Assembly (NCBI GenBank): GCA_037176845.1
Contig: JAYKXP010000032.1
Coordinates: 1 to 64,000 of the forward strand
Direction: 5' to 3'
Source of the DNA: Paramarasmius palmivorus
Taxonomy: Eukaryota; Basidiomycota; Agaricomycetes; Agaricales; Marasmiaceae
DNA length: 64,000 nucleotides
The translations under genes and the position numbers were made by a program. A model generated the notes under the pieces. It made no database searches, had not been told where the DNA came from, and worked only from the letters and a program-made list of their open reading frames with translations. Of the stretch, positions 24,224 through 34,800 are shown in pieces (within the stretch, counting starts at the first letter, position 1; every line of letters starts with the position of its first letter).

Positions 24224-24551
24224 GAAATATATTGTACTTCCATACTATTTCTTTGTGAGCTTGAGGAGCCATACACTTGCGGCATTGGTGGCGAAATGAA
24301 TGCACGGTATATGTATCTCGTAGTATAAAGAGGGCTGCTATTGTGGTCTAAAGACGGGGAGCCGATAGAAAGAGCCAGGTCGTTGCACTTTCGCTGAGGA
24401 TCACGTCAAAGACCCAAGGGGTCACTTCGATTGGAAAAGGACAAGGGTGGACAAAACGCGATAAGGACAATTCCCTTCTAAATTCTTGGAGCCAGAACAA
24501 AAGCCTAAGACAAAATACTACGATGAAGGTCCTCCCAGATGTACACGCATC
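24224..24551. other. Intergenic between convergent genes
   Basis: No gene seen. It separates the duplicated 3' flank of the coiled-coil gene from the end of the minus-strand gene at 24552. Confidence 0.4.
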
Positions 24552-26662
24552 TATGCATCTCGTTGACGATGAGTACATCTACGAGGATAGACCACCACTT
24601 CGTCCTGTTCCCCAGGCTCCCAATCGCCCTCTTCGAACAAGGACGGCATACCTAGAGTCTGAATGAGCAACTAGCATATCGTAAACAACAGAAACTCGTA
24701 CCACGCCGCAATTCATCCATATCGCTCGCGCCTTGAAAGATACTATAACCGAGAGAAACAGCGAATTCCGTCGTCGCAGGATCGAAACCATGTAGTATTT
24801 GAAGTTTTCGTATCATTTGATATGTTCGTTTATCCCAACAGACACGCCAGATTCCTACTTTCTCATCAATGTCTGGGCCAATGTCAGTTCCGGTGACCGG
24901 TCTTTCGAGTCCGAAGGGATCGAACGACCAGTAACATTTCCTTCCGTACATCCAGCTTTCCCAAACCGAACGATGATCAGCCGGTGATGGTACGGGGCGT
25001 ACAAAAAGATAGAATGAATTGTCTTGATGCTCGATATATTTCATCGGATCGAGCTGAAGCTCTTTGAAGTCCAATGAGAGCCAAAACGAGGTGGATATGG
25101 CTATATCCCAGTGAAATGAGCGACAGAGAAGAGAAGCACAGCAAGTTACTCACCAAAGCTTCCCCAGTCTTCTTCCGAAATCCCATGTAAATCAAAAATA
25201 AGTGGTGCTTGGGATAGCCAAGACTCAATAAGACTATGCCATGTCTCTCTGGTGTACAACCCATACCACAACTCTAACTCCCTCACTTCCATCACTTCCG
25301 AAGCCATAAGAGTAAATCTAGACAACTATCTTTAGTCTCATAAATGTACATCAAGACCAAAACGCACCGAATTGAGCGGTCTGCCATAACATGGACCCTT
25401 TCCTGTGCCGACTCGGGGATACCTCTCACCCCATGGAAACGATACCGCGAAGCAGTATCAAGCTCTGGCCATCTCGCAATGACGGATCCATCATCTGTGT
25501 CAAAAACACTTCCAGCGCCAGAAGACAACATCGATATGATCTCCTCTCCACTTCCATAGAACGAGGAACCAGTTACAGCCCACGAAGCACCCTTGATCAA
25601 AGACCGACTTGACAACGTTTTGCTAAGATATTCGAACATTGCGCTCTCATCGTGGTACGCTTCAAGAGATGGTGGCTGGCTTGTGAACGTTGAATCGAGG
25701 GCCAACTTTGAGAGAAACCACGTCTTGCTTGCATCGACCTCAAGACGAGGTCCCTTGCGTAGTGTCGCGTCTCGAGGGTCTATCCATAGTTCACCTAGAG
25801 ACTGGAGCATGGGTTAGCATCGTATGTGATGTCTTCAAACCTCACGAACCATACGGGTACCCGTGAAACCAGACATCGTGAGGTTGTACTACAAGTCTGA
25901 ACATCAGCAGGTGTGCTTTCGGCTGAAGAAATGGTCGTACTCGACATAAGAAATACGTGTAAAGGAACGGTGACCAACGGTGTTGCTTGAAGATGCTTGC
26001 GATCGGTATGAGTGCTGAGAGTATCGTGATCGATTCAAGGCATTCGGTCAATCTGTAATAGTAGAGCGCTCACCGTCGTAGAATATCAAAGCCGGAAGTT
26101 GTCCAGACTCGCTATAGCCAAAGAGTTGAACTACCTCCATATCCCTGTCAAACAAGGACATGAGCCTGGATCGAATGGGCATCACGAACAGCTCACTTGA
26201 GCACAGAGAACGTCTTGAAGTCCCGGATGAAGGCCTGATACCAAACGTCAATAAATGCCCATGCCGAAGAAAGGTTCACGGCCACCTCGCGCGCATTGCG
26301 TCCACGATACGACAGCCGTAAAAAGTTTGTCTCAGAGCAGTGGTATTTAGGAGGAATGCGAACTATGTGGGCAGTGACTGTTGCTTGCATTGGATCTTCG
26401 TATTTGCGTGATTCAGCAATCTTCTGTACTAGATATACTTCGCCCGTAGGAATTCTGAGATACTATACACTTTCAGTGGTAAGTAAGAATCAGTTCTTGA
26501 ATGCGGAGCAATGTTCAATCACCTCATCCCAAATCGTACTCCTCTTCGGCGCTGTCTCTCAACCAGCTCAACTTGCTGTAGGATATTGTAGCTGATATTC
26601 CCTTCTACATTCGTAATATTCGCGTCTGAAATGGCGAATCTGGAGCAGTTTTGGAATGTCAT
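24552..26662 (-). CDS. Agaricomycete-specific family protein, unknown function
   Basis: The reading frame begins MTFQNCSRFAISDANITNVEGNISYN at 26662 (an in-frame stop lies upstream) and continues through an exon IPTGEVYLVQKIAESRKYED, then RLSYRGRNAREVAVNL...FSVLKDMEVVQLFGYSESGQLPALIFYDG. The last part resembles the degenerate kinase-like N-lobe of a large basidiomycete family ('...N-x-x-x-L-Q-L-F-G...PALIFHDEL'). After a stretch I cannot resolve (about 26070-25810) it resumes at GELWIDPRDATLRKGPRL and runs through GASWAVTGSSFYGSGEEI, LYTRETWHSLIESWLSQ, FYLFVRPVPSP and CYWSFDPFG to an acidic tail ending at 24552. Exons are linked by 45-55 bp introns. The middle may hold a frame break. A decayed paralogue is at 8271-8897. 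The alternative last exon ends at 24579. Confidence 0.6.
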
Positions 26663-27225
26663 GGTCCCGAATAACGAGATTCAGGGATTGACAGCTCGAA
26701 TCCAGACGGTATGGCTGTCCAGTGAAAATTTTGCGCGCCGACCGAAAGCCAAGTTGGTCGAGGCCTCGACGGTTTGTTGACATTATGGGTACTCTGAGAG
26801 AAGATTCAGTATAGGTACGAGCACAAACGGTAGATCGATAGTGGTGGTGGTAGTCGTGAACGGTATCCGCTGGTATTCCGACGCGGAATCGGCTCAGCGC
26901 TAATTGGCTCTTTGCTCGCCGGACTCCGCATCGACTCCGCATCGAATCCAGCCACCAGTGTTCCGTTGCTCCATTATTGCCCTGCTCTCTCCGCATAGTA
27001 AAGAATGGCAAGTTCGTGTTCGTACGGTGTACATATTGAGGTGTATAATGTAAAGGCGTCTGAAGGACGCTTTTGGATATCTACGATGTGTAATGCGACG
27101 TCTAATGAATAAGGTAGTACAACCCAAAAGAAAGAGTGGTGTGCAGAGTGGGGGTATCCCGAACCATGAAAAAAAGGTCATCACAGGAATAAGTAACGTG
27201 AAGAGAACCGTCCCAAAAACAGCGT
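26663..27225. other. Intergenic (about 560 bp)
   Basis: No supported gene. It lies between two minus-strand genes and should contain the promoter of the 24552-26662 gene. A 147-codon minus-strand frame crossing into it (26568-27011) is in the wrong frame for that gene and looks like chance. Confidence 0.4.
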
Positions 27226-27883
27226 TCACGACGCTGGTGCACCCTGCAACTGTTGTCTCTCCTCCCATAACCGCCGCAAAACATCTGTGAATCCGATCTT
27301 GCCTAGCTGTGCATTCTGCTCGAATCGCTGAACCAACCACTTCTCTAGATTGTCGGCCGCACTTCTCCATAAACCCAACCTTGCTTGAATCTCTGCTGTC
27401 TGTCTAAATGCTGTTCTATTTGATGATACCGGGGAGTACTGAATTTGCTCGAAACATGTAGCGAATTGGGAGAGGGAGAGGTTTTCGGACGTGATGGTAG
27501 CGTTTTGTGTTTTGGGGTCAATGAACGAGATCTCCCGCACAAAGGCGTCCTCTGAACCTCCGAAAAGCTATCGACAACGGTAAGCCAAAGCTCTCTATCG
27601 GGTAGATAGCAACACACCTTGACGATCCATACTGGTGCTTTCTGTTTACATCCCAATATCCGCTCGGTTCTGATGATCCCGGTCTCTGGGTCTACAGAGC
27701 GATCAAGAACGTCGATGCTCACAACATGCGAGCATTTTGGATTGGGGTATTTATGCCACATTCCGATAACTACATGAGACCAAGGATGGCTAGAAGGGAA
27801 TACCACAAGCGATTAGCACAAGACCGCACACTATTAGGCGAGCATACTCACTCGTAGTTGAAGACTTGGTTGAAAAAGTGCAT
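27226..27883 (-). CDS. PRELI/MSF1-domain protein (Ups2/Ups3, Slowmo-like)
   Basis: Three exons (27852-27883, 27618-27789, 27226-27567) give 181 residues with exact frame. The N-terminus MHFFNQVFNYDHPWSHV followed by KYPNP...VVSIDVLDR and ILGCKQKAPVW is the PRELI/MSF1 signature and spans nearly the whole protein, as in the family (about 170-200 residues). These proteins form complexes with Mdm35/TRIAP1 in the mitochondrial intermembrane space and carry phospholipids between membranes; the Ups2/Ups3 branch moves phosphatidylserine. KYPNP plus VLDR makes the Ups2/Slowmo branch more likely than Ups1, by recollection of family sequences. Gene is intact. Confidence 0.87.
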
Positions 27884-28473
27884 TTTGTGAGAGAATTAAG
27901 GGTCGAGAGATAATCTATTAGAGCCAAGGAGGGTAGTACAAGTAGAGACGAGGAGAAAAAGGCAAAAGAGCTCGTGTGAGCGTTTGCGGAGTAAAAAAAC
28001 TGTTTGTCACTGCCGAGAGAGATTTCTCACGATGTTTGCGGCCGAAATCGGAAACCCGGATACGAATTTCACATGCTCGTTGCCACATGCTCCGCATCTG
28101 CCACCACGTCTCCACAGCGATAGCACTACAATGTTATAGGAGATACAGCCCGTCAGGAAAGCTCAGGTATTCGTGTTTAGGGGGAAAATAACAACCTCGT
28201 ACGAGAGGCAATGCTTGAAGAAGCCAAGGCGATACCGACGATGCGATGACGCATGATGAACTCAACAAGTCTGCCGGGACGCCGCGCAATTGCGCACCAT
28301 CTCCGCTAACCAACGATAGCGGAGGGATTTATCAGGACGGGCATTTCGGAGGCACTGACGAGCAAAAGTGTTGAAAATGATTCAAAATACAAGCTTCAAA
28401 GCTTCAGCAATCGTACAGGCCTTTGGGGTAAGTACCACTCCTAGTATTAAAAATTCGACGGTTCTAACTCTCC
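27884..28473. other. Intergenic (about 590 bp)
   Basis: Upstream region of the PRELI gene and 3' region of the membrane-protein gene at 28474. No gene recognised. Confidence 0.4.
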
Positions 28474-29975
28474 TTATAGCCCTATTCCTTCTTTGCCTGG
28501 TGATTGCTGAGATGATACCGTTGCTTCAATATCCGAATTCGAAGTCACCACCGCCGGGTCCCTTTCCTCAAAACGTAGTGTCGACAGCACCTGAGGGACA
28601 CTTTCCGCACTCTTGTTCAGCGTCGAACGTAGGATGATCAAGGTGGGGGCGATTCCCTGATTGACGACAAGCTTGAGTTCTGATTCCGCATACCTTGAAG
28701 AGGCAGAGAAACGTACCGCCATTTGAATCGCAAAGGGAGCAAGGTCGATCTTTTGTGGCAATGTGTCATAGTAGAACATCAATACCGCATGAGTAATTAG
28801 GGTTATCGGGTACAATAATCCTGATTCAAGTCTGGACGGTCGCCTTGAGTCGTGCACTTCGGAAATAGTAATAGCAACTTACAGGATGGCAATCGCAGTC
28901 TGATACTTCTGCTGAGTGGCAGGACTGAGTATCGCGCTGGACTTGCGCTTGATCCACCAAATCCGTCCCGCTATCAAAACCCGCTCAATGGATACCTACC
29001 GATCAAAAGGAGACTGGGAGCTTGACACATACCAACAGTGACCGTAAGAAGAAAGTTGAAGGCAGCATTCGCACAATTATATCCGTATCCAATGTTGAAT
29101 GAAACTTCTGCAAGTCGAAGAGACGAATGAGCCCGCATAACTGCGGTAAATATGGTTGCTACCATCCCAAGGCCTATCAGTGGTCAGGGCCAGAATAATT
29201 CTCGGGAAATAAATACTGGTTCCTTACAGAATAAAAGAATTGCTCCTGTGACTGACAAGATGACGACGACCTTCCGTGTCCGTCCCCAGATCACAAATAG
29301 ACGATAGATCTGAGGATCCGCCTTCAATTAAGTGCTATACGTATAACGGAGTGAAAAACCTTACTATGAGCGAATCTGATATGCAACTGTTTGATAAAGG
29401 CTTCGGATAAATAAGTTTCGGGAGCAATGCTGGAATTGTTGCTCACTTGACCAGGACAAATATTAAGTGGTAGACAGTTCTAAAGTCATTGCGGTCAGAT
29501 CGAAAGAAGTCCAGAGAGAGATATAAAACGCACGCTAGCACTGCACCTCCACCCGGAACCCAATCCAAATCTAATACTTCACAGAAAGACTGTATTGCCA
29601 GTTCTCTTTGATCAACATAATATTTGGCAGTCCGCACAGTTGCACCAAGGTTTGACATAAAGAATAATGCTACCAGCCAAGTTCGGTGTAATCTCTTGTT
29701 CGTGGCTGTCAGAACCACCGTGGCAAGGTAAACAGTCAGGCAGAACAAGGGAATATAGAACCCTGGAGGAGACGGAGTCATATCACGGCGGCTGATTCTG
29801 AGGGCTGTATTCACTTACCAGATGACAATAGCATCACCTACATCATGCAGACCATGAATATCATCCGAGTTAAATCAGCTGCAAAAAAACATACCGCAAG
29901 GGTCTTGACTGATGCCACCGGTACGATGAGAGGCGTAGAGACGAGTGAACAGCTTGAGGGAACGTCATGGACCAT
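28474..29975 (-). CDS. 7TM-type multipass membrane protein, duplication unit 1
   Basis: Exon 1 (29895-29975, MVHDVPSSCSLVSTP...VKTLA) is followed by a 19-nt exon (29819-29837) and exon 3 from 29762; together they read ...VKTLAVMLLSSGFYIPLFCLTVYLATVV, the first membrane helix. Further hydrophobic exons follow (LVALFFMSNLGATVRTA, VLACVLYLSLDFF, MVATIFTAVM, GYNCANAAFNFLLTVTVG, ESGLLYPITLITHAVLMF, GIAPTLIILRSTL), then a polar tail to the TAA at 28474. The topology resembles the serpentine 'hydrophobic protein' families abundant in Agaricomycetes. No ligand or function can be assigned. Paralogues: 31815-38262 and the fragment at 1-159. Inner exon edges approximate. Confidence 0.75.
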
Positions 29976-31814
29976 GGGTAGGTGTTATAAAACTCTCAGT
30001 TTGTAGATATATATACCCGCAATCATGATGCCATAAAAAGTCTAAGGTCTTCTGTTTCTGCTCAATGGTTGGCTGGGGATCACTGAGATCTCGGGCTCGT
30101 TGCCCTTGGGATCACAACGTAATCAATCCCACAGCAAAAGGCGTTAATCAGTGTTACAGTGAGTATAGCCCGACTTGCTTGCCGGACGTGGGCGTCTAGC
30201 TACTAGTACTCTCCTAGCCGGAACTTCAAGCCTCGCGATAAATCATGTTAACAGCTTTCAAACATGGTTCGAACATCCAAGACTCACTAAAAAAGTATTC
30301 CCAAGGGAATAAGTTATCGAGCGCTGATGCATGATGTGCTACATGTACATAGCTACTTACCTTGCGCGTATGGTGTGGCGGAGACCCGTCCAAGTCAGGA
30401 ATGCAATTGCTCCTGCGGTCGATGACCATACCTAATAGACTGCAACGTACAGCAAGGTTAACGCCATTGATTTGCTGCGTTCAATGTAGAAGTGTACTGG
30501 AGGTGAAGTGGAAGGACGTTTCGCCACACAGGCTGCCCCATTCGTTTCGCAAAGTTTCGAGAGAGCCGAAAACAGCACTATGCGTCCAACATGCTTCGTC
30601 CTGTCTTTGAACATAGCAGTTAGCAGGGTTCATCTCGATTTAAGTATGTGAAACGGGCTTCTCTGAGCATTTGCCGGTATATTCGGGACTCGCTGTTACA
30701 GCTCTCTTCCTCATCACCTCGATCCTCTCCTCCAGATCATGAGGCACATACGACTTCCTCTTCGACCGTTTCCCCGTCTATACACAGGAAATCTAATCAT
30801 TTTCCAGAGGCTGTGACGTTGTCAAAGTTTTGTTTGTTTCCTCTCCGGAGTACAACCTTCACACCGAAATGGCCGGTGGAACCGAGAGACTTGAGGATTT
30901 CTGACGACTTTTGAATGACTGCACACATCCTCATTATTCTGGGTCGTGATACGACGCCAGCTCCTAGATAGTTATCATCCACTCTAAGGGGTGATCACCC
31001 AGTAATGGGGAAAGAAACATCTGCGATGGTTCTGTTGTAAAAGATGAGCATGACAGAACGCTTGGAGAATTTGTGAACGCACTGGACACCACAGAGACCA
31101 TAACAGATGAGCCCTTCTTCGATAACTTCCCCGTAGTCCCCGTATGAAATCCGATTTTTTTTTTTGTTTTTTTAATGCCGACGATAGTTGATAGCGAGGG
31201 AGCGATAGCGGTTCAACACGACCCGCATCAACAGCGACTCGGACACCTCGGTCCATTCGGTCCATCTCTCGCAATGGAGTAGGGATTGCCCTGGATTGCC
31301 CAAAAGATGCTTAGATACTTGTTTCCGTGGCGAGGCAGCTCTTGTACATCGAGCGGTTCAGGAGGCAATAGATCGCGAGGTTCTATAAGCATAAATAAGC
31401 ACCTGGTCAAGCAACGAAACCAAAACACACGCCAAGGCGCTCTTTTCCTCTAACTATCTCCTTTTTCTACAACCCGTGGACGTTGAACGTTGAGTGTAGT
31501 GTCGTGTTGATGTCTTTGCTTCATCGACAGTGTGAGTTGTGTGACAAGAGACATGGAGAGACAAATTAGCAACAAATTAGCCTGAGCCTGAGCCTGCCTG
31601 AGCGTTTTGTAAGACAATCCCGGCGCTTAGTGCCTTTCCCACGTAGTCACACCTTCGAACTCGCGCATTGTAATTTGTATTACACTTGCAAGTATTGAAG
31701 TCTAATCAATCTTTCGCTTAGGAGACAAACTTTCCCTTTCGTGAATAGCATACTCATAATACACTCGGCCGGGCAGAACACTCAAATCAACAATCATGGG
31801 GATTCCTTTACCAT
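29976..31814. other. Intergenic, containing the unit-1 copy of a duplicated upstream region
   Basis: No full gene. About 30230-31260 matches 38630-39665 at many points, for example GAACGCACTGGACACCACAGA at 31075, TATCATCCACTCTAAGGG near 30970 and GAGCATTTGCCGGTAT near 30664. A short frame equivalent to the 39456 reading frame (VNALDTTETITDEPFFD) is cut here by TGA after 20 or so codons. A T-rich run lies at 31155-31171. The remaining 31270-31814 holds nothing recognised. Confidence 0.5.
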
Positions 31815-34800
31815 TCACGTCCAATTCTCTGAATTCCTTTTGATGATCATTACTTCGTTGCTCAAAGTCACCGCAACGTCTCGTTCCTCGAAGTGCAGTG
31901 TTGAAAGCCCCTGGTTGACACTAGGCTCCGTGCTTTTGTTCAACGTTGACCGTAAGATGATCAAGGTCGGGGCGATTCCCTGGATAATGCGACACTCAGC
32001 ACCGTATAAAACTCAGAACGTAGATTAACATACCGCCATTAGCATAGGAAGTGAGCCTATATCGATCAGTGCATCAGATGTGTCGTGTGCGAGGTGGTAT
32101 CCAAAAAATGCAACGTGGAGAAACAAAGTCAACGGATAAAGGATACCCGATTCAAGACTAAAGGTAATCGTGAGTTACTCGAGAAGACACCTGAGGACCT
32201 GGAACAAACTCACAGAATGGCAATTACAGTTCTGTACTTCCGTTGAATCACCGGGCTAAGTACCGCCTGGGCCTTGTGGTTGATTTGCCAGATATGACCC
32301 GCTGTTCAGGACATGTTTAAAACTGAGAACATTGAAAGAAACGCAAGTGCTGCATACCGAGCATGAGAGTCAACATTGAGTTGAAAACAGCATTGCAACA
32401 ATCGTAAACGAGACCCGTGATATTACCAATTTCTATCAATCCTGCGTAATCATTATTCTGGCCGACTGCAGTAATAGCGGTTGCAGTAAACCCGAGAACT
32501 AGAGAAGGTATCAGAGAAGAAGCAGTTCTTGTTGAATTCTTTACACACACGAGATCGATATCATTATGCAGACTAGCACGTATATGCTTCGCCTTCGCTG
32601 AGGCCTCCAAATCACAAACAGACGGTAAATCTAAATGATCATAATCACTCAGGGCAGGAGAGGGTGTTGGCACGGGGGACCTACCATAATAGAGTCTGAA
32701 AGACCACTGCCAAGTTCTGGTTATGGACAATCTCTAGGTCACAGTGATTGATATTAGACATACTTGGTTATAATAAACGTTGTGTGATAAAGCGGCCTAG
32801 TGTTGAGTGGTGTCATCGAAGAGACTCGACTCGGAATCCAGAGAAAGAGACTTACACTAAAGCCATGACCACCGTGACGTTCAATCGGCCAAAGGAGGAC
32901 TCTGCACATGACAAAGACCACATTGTAATAGACCCTGTTGATATGATGACTTGTGCAGTGCGGGCAGTGGCACTGGTGTTTGAAAACAAGAACAAAGATA
33001 TTAGCCAGGACAGATGCAGTGTCTTGTTCGTCGTCATCGGTACTATGCAACGAAGGTATACAGCCAAGATGAAAAGCAGAACATAGAAGCCTGTTCACCC
33101 GCGGCATTTTGTTAGTGCTACACTGGGTGCATGGACCAATAACCTGTGCCATAATATAGATGACATAAAGGCTGTTTATTGACCAACTTATTTAAATATT
33201 TTTGTGCAGTCTATAGATGGAATATTGATGACAAGATAGCACTTTTCTTATTGATAAGTGATCAAAAAGCTCATTGAAAGGAGATGGGACATATGATTCA
33301 TGCAATTCATATATCTGTATGTTGTATCTATAATATAAAAACAACATATCAGTGAGAAGATATCAGGGCCACTGGTATATTGTTTTATTTCTGATTAATA
33401 AATTACAGTAAATATCAATGAGCTCATGTATATTGACAGGTAGTTTATGCATAGACTACAGATACTGTATAAATCACCAGTGGAAATCACTGATAGATAT
33501 GAGTATATTGGTCATATATATTGCAATAGAGCATATCAATGAAAGGTGTTGAATGTATCAGAAATAATACTGATCACAGACTATTGAGTGGTTATTAATA
33601 TTTGCATACCATATACACATGGGTTATCAATGACAAAAAGGATCTAAATTTACCTGTATTTCTTTGCAAAACTGGTTGATAAGTATCCTAACATACCAAT
33701 GAGTCTGGTCCTGTCTCAATGATAAAACATGGAATATATGGACTAAATACCAATCATATCTTGCTTCTGTGATTGATGCATAGTGGAAATGTGTTACATA
33801 TGGAATGATGAATTATTAGTCATAGGACAAATAAACAGGTAAATTGTACAAATGGCAAAGGTACAGCACATTAATGTGCAATATAACTGGATTCTGTCGA
33901 AATAAAACACAAGATTTGCAGCAATTTGAAATTTAGTCACAATAAAATCTGTCCCAAACTAAGAATCTTACATTAATACACTAATGGCAAATATCAACAA
34001 CCACAGCAATCAGAGATAACAATCAGTAATCCACTTACAAATATTGATCAGCTATGAACAAAAAAGGACCACTTATACATTAATAAAGGATATTGATCAC
34101 TAAACTGGAATGTGACAATAAAATAGACTGCACTTTACCCATGATCATGAGTGAATAAAGCTGAGGACAACATAATAGAGTGGATGATGTTTTACAAGAA
34201 TGGAACCTAAGTTTAGCTTTCACAAAACTTTAAGTTTCATTTTCCAGGTTCCATTCTTGTGAAGGTCCAAGTTTTGTCCTCATGAAACTCCAAGTTACAT
34301 TCTCCAGATTCTATGTTCATGAGACTCCAAGTTCCATTCTCGTGAAACACCAAGTTCCATTTTCCAGGTTCTATGCTCATGAGACCTCAAGTTCCATTCT
34401 CATGAGACTCCAGGTTCCGTCCTTACAAGACTCCAGGTTCCGTCCTTACAAGAATCCAGGTTCCGTCCTTACGGGACTCCAAGTTCTGTCCTCATGAAAC
34501 TCCAAGTTACATTCTCCAGGTTCTATGCTCATGAGACTTCAAGTTCTATTCTCGTAAAACCTCAAGTAAGTTCCATTCTTGTAAAAGTCCAGTCTCATGT
34601 GACTCCAAGTTCTATTCTCATCATGAGACTCCAAGTTCCATTCTCCAGGTTTCACCAGCATGAAACTTGGAGTCTCACAAGAATAGAACCTGGAGAATGG
34701 AACTTGAGGTCTCACCAGAATGAAACTCAGAGTCCCATGAGCACAGAACTTGAAGTCTTATGAACATGGAACTTGGAGTGTTTCACAAGAATAGAACTTA

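Noticed and set aside
26568..27011. 147-codon minus-strand frame at the start of the family gene
   Set aside because: The overlapping frame starting at 26662 gives the family pattern (MTFQNCSRFAISDANITNVEGN) and continues correctly through splicing.
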